This document shows, piece by piece, positions 1 through 9,899 of a stretch of 64,000 nt of DNA. The first letter of the stretch is position 1, and the number at the start of each line of letters is the position of its first letter. The notes below the pieces were generated by a model. The model saw nothing but the letters and a program-made list of their open reading frames with translations, had not been told where the DNA came from and did no database searches. A program made the translations under genes and the position numbers. This DNA comes from JAGQOZ01 sp041399205 (GTDB taxonomy: Bacteria; Planctomycetota; Planctomycetia; Pirellulales; Pirellulaceae), in NCBI GenBank assembly GCA_041399205.1, contig JAWKTK010000007.1, forward strand, positions 1 to 64,000, in the 5' to 3' direction.

Positions 1-245
1 TTGACATGTCCGGTGCATATTCGCTTGGGCTCCAGTGTGGCCCAGCGGTATTGATTTCGCTCTTTCTCTTCTTCCAGGACGTATTCGCCATGATCACGTC
101 CGAAAAAATTTCGCATAGCAGGGAATCGATGCTGTAGCTGTTCAAAGTAGCGAAGTATTGTTTCTCGCTGATTCGACAACTCCAATTCAGTATTAATCGT
201 CAGGTTCACGTAGAAGTCGTCACAGAAGGTGCCGTAGCGAGCCAT
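1..245 (-). CDS. Hypothetical protein, 3' part cut by window edge
   Basis: Read leftward from an ATG at 243-245, the first 245 bases are open for about 81 codons and run off the window. The protein begins MARYGTFCDDFYVN and is rich in Glu, Arg and aromatic residues, with no signal peptide or membrane segment, so it is probably cytoplasmic. The start is supported by a clear Shine-Dalgarno (GAGAGGAGACTAC directly before the ATG). It is divergent from the methyltransferase at 526; the 280 bases between hold no other gene I can support and presumably both promoters. Short proteins of this kind occur in planctomycetes, but I know of no function. Confidence 0.7.
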   Translation of the reverse strand, partial: MARYGTFCDDFYVNLTINTELELSNQRETILRYFEQLQHRFPAMRNFFGRDHGEYVLEEEKERNQYRWATLEPKRICTGHV

Positions 246-525
246 GTAGTCTCCTCTCTTTTCTTGCCACTTCTAAGAGTGCAACATCCGTGTGCAAACG
301 CCACCGAGATGCGGTCTGGTCCGACCATGTCGAACTCGACTGCCCAGAACCCGCGATGGCTTTCAAAAGTTGGGCTACAAGAAAGCGCAACTTCCAAAGC
401 CTAGCGATTGGTCCCCGCAGCCTATTCCATCTTAGGTCGCGTCCAGGGGATTTGCTACCGTCTGTTACGCCCGCTATGATCAGATTCGTTTATTTCCAGT
501 AGAAACCGCTCTTATTTCCAACGGC

Positions 526-1047
526 ATGACGACAATGTGGTATTCCCTTTTTCAAACGAAATTCGGCTGGTTCGGACTAAAATGGTCGACCGCAGGATTG
601 GTTCGTTTAACATTTGGCCACCGCACCCAACACCAGTGTTCCGACCAACTTTCCTTGGAGCAAGCTCAGGCCGACAACCATTCAACGGAATACTCCCAAC
701 TGTCCGAACAACTGCAAGCCTACGCGGAAGGCGTGGCGGTTGATTTTGCCGATACAACATTGGATTTGCGAACCATGACGCCGTTTCGACTACGAGCGAC
801 CAAGGCGTGCCGAAAGGTACGCTACGGCCAGACCATTTCCTATGCCGAATTAGCTCGACGTGCTGGTTCGCCCCAGGCCGCTCGTGCTGCAGGCAACGTC
901 ATGTCCAAAAATCCCATCGCCATCATTGTACCGTGTCATCGCATCATTGGTTCCGCCAATTCACTAGGTGGTTTTTCCGCGCCGGACGGTATCAACATGA
1001 AACGCCGACTGTTGGAAATGGAAGCCAACGCACCAAACTTCACTTGA
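526..1047 (+). CDS. ogt: Methylated-DNA--protein-cysteine S-methyltransferase (MGMT/Ogt family)
   Basis: Suicide DNA repair enzyme that moves the methyl group from O6-methylguanine to its own cysteine. The 173-residue protein has a divergent N-terminal ribonuclease-H-like part (about residues 1-80) and the conserved C-terminal wing/helix domain: VRYGQTISYAELA, then the active-site PCHRI motif with Cys137, followed by GGFS near residue 150, all usual for the family. The ATG at 526 gives the normal Ogt length; a second ATG lies three codons later. The 3' end overlaps by 8 bases the convergent rlmL gene. Function is secure; the ogt/adaB distinction is not. Confidence 0.93.
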   Translation: MTTMWYSLFQTKFGWFGLKWSTAGLVRLTFGHRTQHQCSDQLSLEQAQADNHSTEYSQLSEQLQAYAEGVAVDFADTTLDLRTMTPFRLRATKACRKVRYGQTISYAELARRAGSPQAARAAGNVMSKNPIAIIVPCHRIIGSANSLGGFSAPDGINMKRRLLEMEANAPNFT

Positions 1048-3207
1048 TCAACTTCCAGCAGCGGTGAATTCGCTTGTTACGGAAATCTTCCGGAATAGTC
1101 TGCCGAGTGATCTCGATGATCTTGCCATACTGCAACGCCGGTTCGTCCAGTTTGAAGCGCCGGAAGTTATTCGAAAAATAGACCACGCCGTTGGGCGCCA
1201 CATTCCTTGCCAGCTGATTCAAAAGCTCCACGTGATCACGTTGCACGTCCCAGACGTTGTCTTCGCCCTTGCGATTGGAAAACGTCGGCGGATCCACAAT
1301 CACTAAATCGTACTGATGAAAACTACTTAGATTCAACAAGAACGGTTGAACGTCCTCTGCGCAAAACGCGTACGGTTCGGCAGGCAGGCCGTTGAGTTGG
1401 AAATTTCGCTTGGCCCAATCGATATAGGATTCGGACCGATCCACAGTGGTAACACTCGCCGCGCGCCAGCCGCCGCATAAACGCTAAACGCACCGGTGTA
1501 GGCAAACAGATTGAGGACTCGTTTACCCTCCGCTTCTTGCCGAACCATCTGTCGTGTCTGGCGATGATCCAAAAACAAACCGGTATCCACATAGTCCGAC
1601 AGGTTGACTAAAAACTTTAAATCGTTTTCGCGAACCACCAACTCAAACTGCGAATGGGCCATACGCTGGTGTTGGCGATTTCCCTTTGCCGCAGACGGCG
1701 TTTCAAGAACACTCGATCCGCCGCGATATCCAATGTCTGACTCGCCGTTTTGGCCATGAGATCTAGCCATGCTTCGTGTTGTCCGGCGATGCGATCATGA
1801 GGACGTTCATATTCGGTCAAGTGCAAGCGCATCTTCGTAGCGATCGACAACCAGAGGTATCTCCGGTACGTCTCGATCATAGATTCGATAGCAATGAACA
1901 CCGCGACCGGGCCAGCGGCGCAAATGTTTCGCTCGTTTCCGTAGCCTTGCCGCAAACAATTCGGCTTGTTCATTCGCTTTTTCTGGCAGGCCGCCAAAAA
2001 CGGGCTTCGCGGCTGGCTCGCTGGTTCGCTCCGTGGATGTTTTGTTTGGAGACACAGTAGTGTCACTGTTTGATTCCGCAATAAGCGCCGCTGGCTTCGG
2101 CCCCAGATACTGATAGTACGTACATTCAGTACGTCCGTTGTAAAGTTTCCGGCGTCGCGTCGCGTTCTTCTGTACCACTCGTTCAAAGCTTGGATGCGAA
2201 GTCAAAATAAAATGAGACCAAGTGGGCAAACGCCGCAGCACGTCGGGCAGCGAACCATACAGTTCACGTTGTTCGGCTGTGGCGGGCGTCTTGTATTCTG
2301 GATGAGTAATGACGCAACCGAATTCACGAGAACTCTGCAACGAATCATACGTTTGACACTGAAAATGAACGGCATCTTGGACACCGGCCGCCAGCGCATG
2401 TTGTTGAGCTTGCCGAATCACGTTGGCATTGGAATCCAAGCCAATCAGCCGATGTGACAGCGGTCTTTTCGACGCTTGACTGGCTTCTGCCTTGACGTCC
2501 TGCCACGTCCGATGATCGTAGAACGGCCAAGCTTCAAAAGCGAACGAACGTTGACAGCCGGGCGCAATATTTTGGCCAATCAAGGCCGCTTCGATGGGAA
2601 TGATCCCCTGCCCTGCAAACGGATCCAGCAGCGGACGATCAGCATTCCACACACTCAATAAGATCAAACCAGCCGCCAACGTTTCGGGCATGACTGACCA
2701 TTTGGTTCGTTCCCGATATCCTCGATGCCGCAAACCAGCTCCCGACGTATCCAACAACAAAACCGCTTGGTCATTCTGCAGCCAAACGGTCACGTGATAA
2801 ACCGCTCCGGATTCGCTGAGCGTAGTGGTGCGATATCGTTGCTGCAAGGAATCCACGAGCGCCTTTTTCACCGTGCGCTGAATTGCCGGCACACTGGTCA
2901 ATTGAGACTTATGTGTCTTGGCATCTACAAGGATCTGGCCGTCTTGCGGAATCCATTGGTCCCAGGCGATCTGTTTGGTCGATTCGAACAAGGCGTCAAA
3001 GTCGGGCGAAGGGAACGAATCAATCCGCATGCTGATGCGATCGGCCACGCGTAGCCACAGATTCGCCAGCCCCAGAATGCGATCGTCGCCAGCGAATTCA
3101 ATCCTGCCTGGCGACGTAATACGGCTGTCGATTCCCAGCTGCTGCAGCTCCCATCGAACAACGGATTCAAGTCCATACGCACTGGACGCTACCAGCTGAT
3201 GCATCAT
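1040..3207 (-). CDS. rlmL: 23S rRNA guanine methyltransferase RlmL/RlmKL (frameshifted)
   Basis: Bifunctional 23S rRNA methyltransferase of the RlmKL type (m2G2445 and m7G2069 in E. coli numbering). Order read leftward: THUMP region (about residues 50-155), first Rossmann methyltransferase with LLDPFAGQGIIPIEAAL, a linker, then the RlmK domain with LFAYTGAFSVYAAAGARR and DPPTFSN. The total span codes for about 720 residues, the expected size, but needs three frame changes, near 1820, 1690 and 1450, each joining conserved sequence to conserved sequence; I treat these as sequence errors. In the first domain the usual catalytic NPPY motif reads THPEYKT, which is unusual. The start is 7 bases after the stop of the upstream peptidase, so the two are probably cotranscribed. 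Confidence 0.88.
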
Positions 3208-3213
3208 CTTCGT

Positions 3214-5383
3214 CTATTCGCCTGAAAACTCGGCGGGCAGCGTCATATCGAGTGCTTCGACCAAGAAGGACCAGTGATCGGCGATATTCTCAATTCGCTT
3301 GCTAGTAGGTGTACCGGCGCCGTGCCCTGCTTTGCTTTCAATTCGAATCAAAACGGGATTGGGACCAACGTGGCATTCCTGTAACCGAGCGGCAAACTTG
3401 AAGCTGTGCATCGGGACCACTCGATCATCCGTATCTGCCGTGGCAACCAGCGTTGCCGGATAGCGAACACCTTCCTTCAAGTTGTGATAGGGCGAATACT
3501 GCACCAACGTTTTGAATTCAGCTTCATCATCGGACGAACCATATTCATCCACCCAAAATCGGCCAGCGGTAAACTTCTGAAAGCGAAGCATATCCATCAC
3601 GCCCACGGCAGGCAGACAAGCGCCGAACAAATCAGGACGCTGCGTCATACACGCTCCGACCAACAACCCGCCATTGCTACCACCCTGGATCGCCAGCTTC
3701 GGCGTGGAAGTATACTTCTTGGCAATCAACCATTCTGCAGCGGAAATAAAATCATCAAACACGTTTTGTTTTTGATCCTTCTTGCCCGCTACGTGCCAAC
3801 GCTCGCCATATTCTCCGCCGCCTCGCAAATTGGCCACCGCAACCACTCCGCCCATCTGCATCCAGGCGACATAACTAATTGAAAACGACGGCGTCAGCGG
3901 AATGTTGAAACCGCCATAACCGTACAGCAACGTCGGATTCGATCCATCCAGTTTCAAGCCCTTTTGGTGAGCAATGAACATGGGAATCTTCGTACCATCC
4001 TGGCTGGGATAGAAAACTTGCTGGACTTCGTACTGACTGGGATCAAAGTCAACTTCGGACTGACGAAACAATTTGCTTTCGCCCGTTTCCAGATTGTAGT
4101 GATAAATGCTGGGCGGCGTCGCGTAGCTGGAAAACGAATAGAACGTCTCGGTGTCTTCCGGGCGACCAGAAAAACCACTGGCGGTTCCCAAACCGGGAAA
4201 TTCGACGTCGCGAACCCGTTTGCCGTTAAGATCAAAGATGCGAACCTGCGTTGACGCGTCTTTCAAATACGACGTCACCAACATGTGATTGACGAACGAC
4301 ACGCTCTCCAATGTTTCGTCCGCGGCAGGCACGATCTCACGCACGTTCGCTCGCCCCGGATTCGCCAAATCCATCGCCACAATTCGCTTGGTAGGTGCGT
4401 CCAAGTCCGTCAAGAAGTAGAACGTGTCTTCGTCACTAGCCACAAACCACATTTGGTTTTCAAAGTCATCAACCAGCGGCTTCCAGTTTTCGGTGTCATC
4501 CACCGTGGTGTAGAACACTTGGTTTTGATCGTCGGTGCTTTTACTGATGGACATGACCAAGTATTTGTTGTCATGCGTCAGGTCCAATCCAAAACTCCAG
4601 TCGGGATGGTCGTCTCGCTTGTAGATCAGCGTGTCTTCCGACTGCGGGGTTCCCAGTTTGTGGTAATAGACCATTTGGTTTAAGGCCAACGCTTGATAGG
4701 CTTCGCCTTCGGCTGGTTCTGGATAACGAGCGTAATAGAAGCCTTGATTGTCTTTGGTCCAGGTGGCACTTCCCCACCGCAGCCATTCGAGCGTCTCGTC
4801 CAAATCTTTGCCGGAATCGGTATCCAGAATCCGCATCTTCTTCCAGTCAGAACCCGCTTCACTGATGGAATAGGCCAAGTACTTGGCATCATCGCTGGCC
4901 GACGCACCAGCTAAGGCAACCGTGCCGTCTTCGGACCAAGTGTTGGGGTCCAGTAAGACTTTGGCTTCACCGTCGTAGGATTCGGACACATAAAGAACGG
5001 ATTGATTTTGCAGTCCGTCGTTCTTGCTGAAGAAATATTTGTCAGCTTTTTTCGAAGGAGCCGAATACTTGGGGTAGTTCCAGAGCTTGGTGAGTTTGTC
5101 GATGATCTGCTGGCGAGCGGCGATCGAATCGAGCATTTCCCGAGTGACAGCGTTTTGCGTTTCGGTCCACTGACGCACTTCGTCCGATTCGCGAACATCT
5201 TGTTCTAGCCAACGATAGGGATCGGGAACTTTCGTACCGAAGTAATCGTCTACCTGGTCCACTTTCCGAGTTTCCGGATACGCCAATTTGCTCTCCTTGT
5301 TCCCCGCAGACGAATCGTCTGCCCACAAAACTGACCGACGCAAATCCAAACAGCAAAAGCGCCGAAATCAGTTTAACTTGCAT
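3214..5383 (-). CDS. Prolyl oligopeptidase, S9A family, with signal peptide
   Basis: Serine peptidase that cleaves after proline in short peptides, probably exported. The N-terminal beta-propeller (about residues 80-430) is followed by an alpha/beta-hydrolase domain with the nucleophile in GGSNGG, the Asp in ADTDDRV and the His in AGHGAG. A 711-residue frame is open from 5349, but its first residues look wrong. The better start is ATG 5383, giving MQVKLISALLLFGFASVSF, a typical signal peptide, joined to the DDSSAGNKESK stretch by one frameshift near 5335. Followed after 6 bases by rlmL on the same strand. Family certain, export likely. Confidence 0.9.
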
Positions 5384-5611
5384 CCTGTTTTCCTTGTGCA
5401 CCTACCACCACTGCCACAAAATAGACAAATCACCAACTCAAAAACCAGCCGAATTCCCCGATCGAGAACCGCATTGTGATGCAATTACGCTGAGACGTCT
5501 AGCACATTCGGTCGGTTCGTTGCAGAAGTGAGAAAACCTGTATTTACATGCAGCGATATGACTGCTTACATTGATCACTGGTTAACATCTCTTGCAAACA
5601 GGACAGACAAG

Positions 5612-6469
5612 ATGACACGGATGGCATTATTGTTGTTGGCTCTCGGGTTTGGCTTCACGGCGCAGGCGGGGACTGCGTTGGGAGCTGATGATTCTGGCTG
5701 GCGTTCAGCGACCACGGAAGACGTAATGGGATTGTTTCAACAAGACCGTCCCATTCCGCTGCAGTCCGAAGGTTTTGATGTCTATTCCGTATGGGGCGAC
5801 CCTGCCATTTTGCAAAGCGGCGGCGATATTGGCGAACGAACGATTCGCCCCGATCGCCGTGTTACCGCATTCAATCGCGAACAGACCGGCGACCAGGCCA
5901 GCCAGACACGGTACGACCGTGGCGCGTTTGACCGCGATACGTTTGCCTCGAATTTTCAAGACAACGCCCCGGACCGCGATCCGATTGACCTTAGCCGCGA
6001 CCGTTATCAGAATGATGAAGACTATTCGTTGGACACAACGGATTCCGATTTTACACGCTGGACCGGAGATTCGAACCGATCGGCCGACGCAGGCTTTGAC
6101 GCTTCGTCTGATGTCGCAACATCGATCGGGCTCGGGCAAGATCCCCAGCGACAGATCCCCAACGCGAACCGACGACGTAACAGCCGGCCTCGCCAACAAT
6201 CGGACGCTCGCACAAGTCAACGCGAAGCTCTGCCAGCAGATCGTTTGCAGCCGTCCCATTTTTCAGCTGACGACCAGCCGCGAAACTTGACGCCGGATCG
6301 CAGCCGAAACGATCGAAGTCGCTCCACTACTGCGCAAGATCTTTACGATGACTTTGCGTTTCCGGTGGAAGGTGATCCATCCATCCTGTCGGAAAGCCCG
6401 AGACAAGACCTGAATTCGCGAGAACGTTCAGACGGTTTCGATAGGTCTTTTCGTTCACGGACGACCTAG
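5612..6469 (+). CDS. Secreted Arg/Asp/Ser-rich hypothetical protein
   Basis: Translation from ATG 5612 begins with a clear signal peptide (MTRMALLLLALGFGFTAQAG, then TALGADD), which is why I prefer it over the in-frame ATG at 5528. A short ordered stretch (TTEDVMGLFQQDRP, VYSVWGDPAILQSGG) is followed by about 200 residues of low-complexity RD-, NR- and SD-rich sequence. Near the end, FPVEGDPSILSESPRQD echoes the WGDPAILQSGG stretch, so there may be a weak internal repeat. The same composition continues in other frames to about 6800, so the true protein may run on and even join the membrane protein at 6801-7334 through frameshifts. I recognise no family. Confidence 0.6.
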   Translation: MTRMALLLLALGFGFTAQAGTALGADDSGWRSATTEDVMGLFQQDRPIPLQSEGFDVYSVWGDPAILQSGGDIGERTIRPDRRVTAFNREQTGDQASQTRYDRGAFDRDTFASNFQDNAPDRDPIDLSRDRYQNDEDYSLDTTDSDFTRWTGDSNRSADAGFDASSDVATSIGLGQDPQRQIPNANRRRNSRPRQQSDARTSQREALPADRLQPSHFSADDQPRNLTPDRSRNDRSRSTTAQDLYDDFAFPVEGDPSILSESPRQDLNSRERSDGFDRSFRSRTT

Positions 6470-6800
6470 ATACCAATGTACGTGACGTGGAAAATCCGGC
6501 ATTTTCTGACGTCAGAAACGCTGGTTCGTCCCAACTGCAAAGACAGCTGGCCTTTTCGGTCGCAAGCGCGTCTCCAGATTCGTCCTTCACATGACGTTGA
6601 TCCACTGCCCATCGTGCCCGTGGTGCTTCGACAAACGGGCGGTCGGATGGACCAAGGAGCCTGGAGAAACGACCGAACTCGCTTAGCCCAATCGGACCGA
6701 CGAGCGGACGGCTGCAGCTGGCGGTCGGACGAGAGTCCAAAGCAGGGCGTCCTACTTCCCAGCGAACGAAACGGACGCTTTTTCTTCGATCGAAACGGAC

Positions 6801-7334
6801 GTGACTGACATGGGCAATACATCGAATCAGGACTCGATCCAGCGGCGTCCAGCGGCAGGAGATGCTCGGGAGCTAAATCCGTTGCCTTCGGAATCGACAC
6901 CCGTTCGCAACACGATTATCGCTCGTGAAAATAACGCGAAGGCACTCGACAGCATCGTCGGCGTGACAAAAACCGACAGCAAAATCACGACTCGTCGTCC
7001 CGGCGGACTTGGTAAAATCGATTCCGCAGACACATCAGATACATCGTTATCAACAAAGCCGTTGCAGCAGTTTGCGGGCAATCGCTGGATGCCGTTTGTA
7101 TTGGCTATGTTGGGCCTGTTTGCTTCCATTGGCTTCAACATCTATCTCGGACTGACCGCCTGGGACTTGCACGGCCGCTATCAAGACGTGGTACAGGACC
7201 TTCGAGATATGGAGTTGCGAAGCGATAGCGACGACAACCGTGCTCGAGACCGTTCGCGTGGCCGGCGAGAACTGGATTTGGAGACGGCTGATTTTCCGCG
7301 ACGCCGTCCTGCTCGCCATCATAACGTTGCCTAA
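6801..7334 (+). CDS. Single-pass membrane protein, unknown function
   Basis: 177 residues. A polar, disordered N-terminal half (about 1-95) is followed by one hydrophobic segment (about 100-120, WMPFVLAMLGLFASIGFNIY), a short amphipathic stretch (AWDLHGRYQDVVQDLRDME) and a strongly basic tail (DRSRGRRELD, RRRPARHH). This is the layout of a membrane anchor with a juxtamembrane helix. Because the preceding frame ends in the same Arg-rich style, the segment may be the C-terminal anchor of the secreted protein starting at 5612, split by sequencing frameshifts; if so, the product is an envelope protein held by its C-terminus. No function can be assigned. Confidence 0.6.
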   Translation: MTDMGNTSNQDSIQRRPAAGDARELNPLPSESTPVRNTIIARENNAKALDSIVGVTKTDSKITTRRPGGLGKIDSADTSDTSLSTKPLQQFAGNRWMPFVLAMLGLFASIGFNIYLGLTAWDLHGRYQDVVQDLRDMELRSDSDDNRARDRSRGRRELDLETADFPRRRPARHHNVA

Positions 7335-7563
7335 CGTTCTCATTTTACAGCGTGGCATCTGATTCGGTTGTTTTTGACACCGTCGCGTTGATGTGCGAAA
7401 CCAAACTCATTCGGTTCGCCATCACTTCTGGTTGCTTGGCCGCGTGCTTTCACGATTTTCCGTCAATAGTGCCGCGCATGTTTACCGCACGTGAGCTATG
7501 GTTCAAATAGGGCCGTTATTCATGAACTGATCGACTGCGTGAAACAAGGGGTTACCATTGCCC

Positions 7564-7995
7564 ATGAAAAGGAAACCACGTAACGGGGTCGCGGCAACAG
7601 AATTCGCGATCGTGATGCCGTTGTTGTTCTTGGTGATTGCCGGAACCATCGAAATCTGCACCGGCTTTTTCCTGAAGGAATCGCTGACGGTTGCTGCCTT
7701 CGAAGGGGCTCGCGTTGCCGTCCAGAGAAAATCAACACTAGAGAGCGTGGAAAATCGCATCATGTCGGTTCTGTCCGAACGCGGTGTGAACACCTCGGGC
7801 ATGACAGAAGCCATTTTCGAAGTCACCCCAAATCCAGAAACCGCAGCTATCACTACGCCGATTGAAGTGACCGTGCGCGCTCCCATGACGGGAAACACCC
7901 TCATTCCGCTGCGCGGACTATTCACTTGGCTGGGCGATGGAACAGTGTCAGCCGATGTGACGATGATCAAGGAGTTTGTCGATGTCGTCAACTAA
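7564..7995 (+). CDS. TadE-like pseudopilin/minor pilin protein
   Basis: Small envelope protein of the TadE family, associated with Flp/Tad pili. After a basic N-terminus (MKRKPRNGVAATEF) comes the diagnostic Glu followed by one hydrophobic helix (AIVMPLLFLVIAGTIEICTGF), then a periplasmic domain with the usual AFEGARVAVQ. ATG 7564 is chosen; an upstream TTG at 7558 is possible. It overlaps the next gene by 14 bases, and both share gene order with the vWA protein, so the three form one operon. No Tad ATPase or secretin is in the window. Confidence 0.82.
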   Translation: MKRKPRNGVAATEFAIVMPLLFLVIAGTIEICTGFFLKESLTVAAFEGARVAVQRKSTLESVENRIMSVLSERGVNTSGMTEAIFEVTPNPETAAITTPIEVTVRAPMTGNTLIPLRGLFTWLGDGTVSADVTMIKEFVDVVN

Positions 7996-8449
7996 GCCAT
8001 CAAGACGCGGCCGCCTGGCCCGAAACGGACAGACTTTGGTCGAATTCGCCATTGTGGCGCCGCTCATGTTTCTATTGATCTTCGCCTGTCTAGAGATTGT
8101 TCGACTTCAAATGCTGCAGAGTCTGGCGCGCGACGCTGCCTACGAAGCGGCGCGCATGGTGATTGTACCGGGTGCCACCAAGGCTGAAGGTGTGGCGGAA
8201 GCGAATCGCATCCTAAGTCTGTTGAGCACGCGAAATGCGACCGTAACGGTGAATGCATACGCATCTGGCAATGTAGAACAAGATGAGATTACCGACCGCA
8301 CTTCCGCCGTGGAAGTGACGATCCAGGTTCCCTTGGTCAGCAATTCCTTTGTGCTGTCCAAATTCACGCAAGGCAAAACGCTTCAAGCCAGTACTCGGCT
8401 GGGCTTTGAATCCTACGACGGATATTACGACGGTGTCAGTACGGACTGA
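7982..8449 (+). CDS. TadE/TadG-like protein
   Basis: Second TadE-family protein of the operon, about 155 residues. The N-terminus RNGQTLVEFAIVAPLMF contains the conserved Glu preceding a single membrane helix, then LARDAAYEAARMVIVPGA, typical of TadE/TadG proteins (the AAYEAAR motif). The remainder is a beta-rich extracytoplasmic domain. The start overlaps the end of the upstream tadE, suggesting translational coupling. Likely a minor pseudopilin or surface-assembly factor. Confidence 0.82.
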   Translation: MSSTKPSRRGRLARNGQTLVEFAIVAPLMFLLIFACLEIVRLQMLQSLARDAAYEAARMVIVPGATKAEGVAEANRILSLLSTRNATVTVNAYASGNVEQDEITDRTSAVEVTIQVPLVSNSFVLSKFTQGKTLQASTRLGFESYDGYYDGVSTD

Positions 8450-8476
8450 GTGATTCTTCTTTGAGAGAGACGTGCG

Positions 8477-9703
8477 ATGATGATACACAGAACTAGTCCC
8501 GGAGCTTCTCGACGAGGAGCCGTGATTCCATTGTTTGCGGTACTCTTACCAGCGATACTCATCCTGTGCGGCGTGGCCATCAATATCGCTTACATGCAGT
8601 TAACTCGGACGGAGCTAAAAATTGCTTCGGACGCGGCGGCACGAGCTGCTGGTCGAGGCTTAAGCGAGTTTCAGGATGTTGATGCCGCCATCGCCTTGGC
8701 TCAAAGCACTGCTGCTTTAAACGAAGTTGCGGGGCAGCCACTAACGCTAGATGATGATCAGGTCACTTTTGGCCTCGCCACTCGCAGCAACGGAGGATAT
8801 GGCCGCTATTCGTTCACGCCGAAAAACACCAACGCCGTTCGCAACAAGACAGACAAAGCAACCGCAGTGCGAGTCTTTGCGCGGCGTGACAATGGTTCGA
8901 ACGAAGGCGCCGTTAAACTATTGATTGCCGGCGTCGGTCCCTTTAATGATTTCCAACCCACCAACACAGCAATCTCAACACAGGTAGATCGAGATATTGC
9001 GCTGATTCTTGATCGTTCGGGATCAATGGCGGAATCCACCATTGATTGGTCGCAGCATTATAGCTACCAATGGGTCTACAGAAACTATCGCTGGCGGCAG
9101 GTTGTAGTCTGGGACGATGCAGACATCGAACAGGCATATTACGATTGGTATGACGGATATGTTGATTGGTACTACGGAGGTGACGGCGCGCCGCCGAATT
9201 CCCGATGGGAAGCATTGGCAATTGCTGTAAATGCGTTTGTTGATGTGTTAGACGATACCGACCAGGAAGAACTAGTATCCGTCGCGACGTTTTCGACCAG
9301 TGCATCATTGGACTTGCAGCTAACCTCAACGTACAACGACATTCGTGACTTGGTCGCCGACACAACTCCAGGAGGTGCCACCGCGATTGGCCAAGGTATG
9401 AATACCGGGCTGCCGACGCTGATGAGCAATTTCGCTCGTCCGTATGCCGCCAAGACCATTGTGATTTTGACAGACGGCATCAACAATCAGAATCCAGACC
9501 CTGTGTCGGTTGCTCAACAAATTCTGACCGACAACAACGTGACCATTCATACCGTAACGTTTTCAGATGGTGCGAACCAGGATGACATGGCCGAGGTAGC
9601 TTCCATTGGTGGCGGACGCCACTACCACGCAGATAGCACCGACGAATTGGTGGAAATCTTCGAAGAAATCGCCAACAACCTGCCGACCATCTTGACGCAG
9701 TAA
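8477..9703 (+). CDS. TadG-like protein with von Willebrand factor A domain
   Basis: 408-residue membrane-anchored surface protein. The N-terminus has the Tad-type RRGAVIPLFAVLLPAILIL helix and ASDAAARAAGR; a vWA domain begins near residue 172 with DIALILDRSGSM, which supplies the DxSxS MIDAS metal-binding motif, and continues with VATFSTSA and TIVILTDGIN. Unusually, about 55 residues between the MIDAS strand and the first helix are packed with Tyr and Trp (for example YYDWYDGYVDWYYGG). Last gene of the operon; a strong hairpin terminator follows. Probably a metal-dependent adhesion or pilus-associated protein. Confidence 0.88.
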   Translation: MMIHRTSPGASRRGAVIPLFAVLLPAILILCGVAINIAYMQLTRTELKIASDAAARAAGRGLSEFQDVDAAIALAQSTAALNEVAGQPLTLDDDQVTFGLATRSNGGYGRYSFTPKNTNAVRNKTDKATAVRVFARRDNGSNEGAVKLLIAGVGPFNDFQPTNTAISTQVDRDIALILDRSGSMAESTIDWSQHYSYQWVYRNYRWRQVVVWDDADIEQAYYDWYDGYVDWYYGGDGAPPNSRWEALAIAVNAFVDVLDDTDQEELVSVATFSTSASLDLQLTSTYNDIRDLVADTTPGGATAIGQGMNTGLPTLMSNFARPYAAKTIVILTDGINNQNPDPVSVAQQILTDNNVTIHTVTFSDGANQDDMAEVASIGGGRHYHADSTDELVEIFEEIANNLPTILTQ

Positions 9704-9714
9704 GTCGCACATGC

Positions 9715-9760
9715 GGCCAGTCACCACAATCACACGCAATGGCGGTGACTGGCCTTTCTT
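9715..9760 (+). terminator. Rho-independent terminator after the Tad-like operon
   Basis: Perfect 11-bp inverted repeat GGCCAGTCACC (9715-9725) and GGTGACTGGCC (9744-9754), followed by TTTCTTC. It lies 12 bases after the vWA stop codon. Confidence 0.85.
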
Positions 9761-9899
9761 CATCATCGCCGGTTCACGGAATCACCTTCGCCTAGCTCAC
9801 TAGGGCTCCCAAAGCCGCTGAAAAACGAATAGCATAGAGGGTTTCCTTTTCGCACGCACCGGCTCGCAGAACTCTGCGCCCTGGCTACTGGAACCAGCC

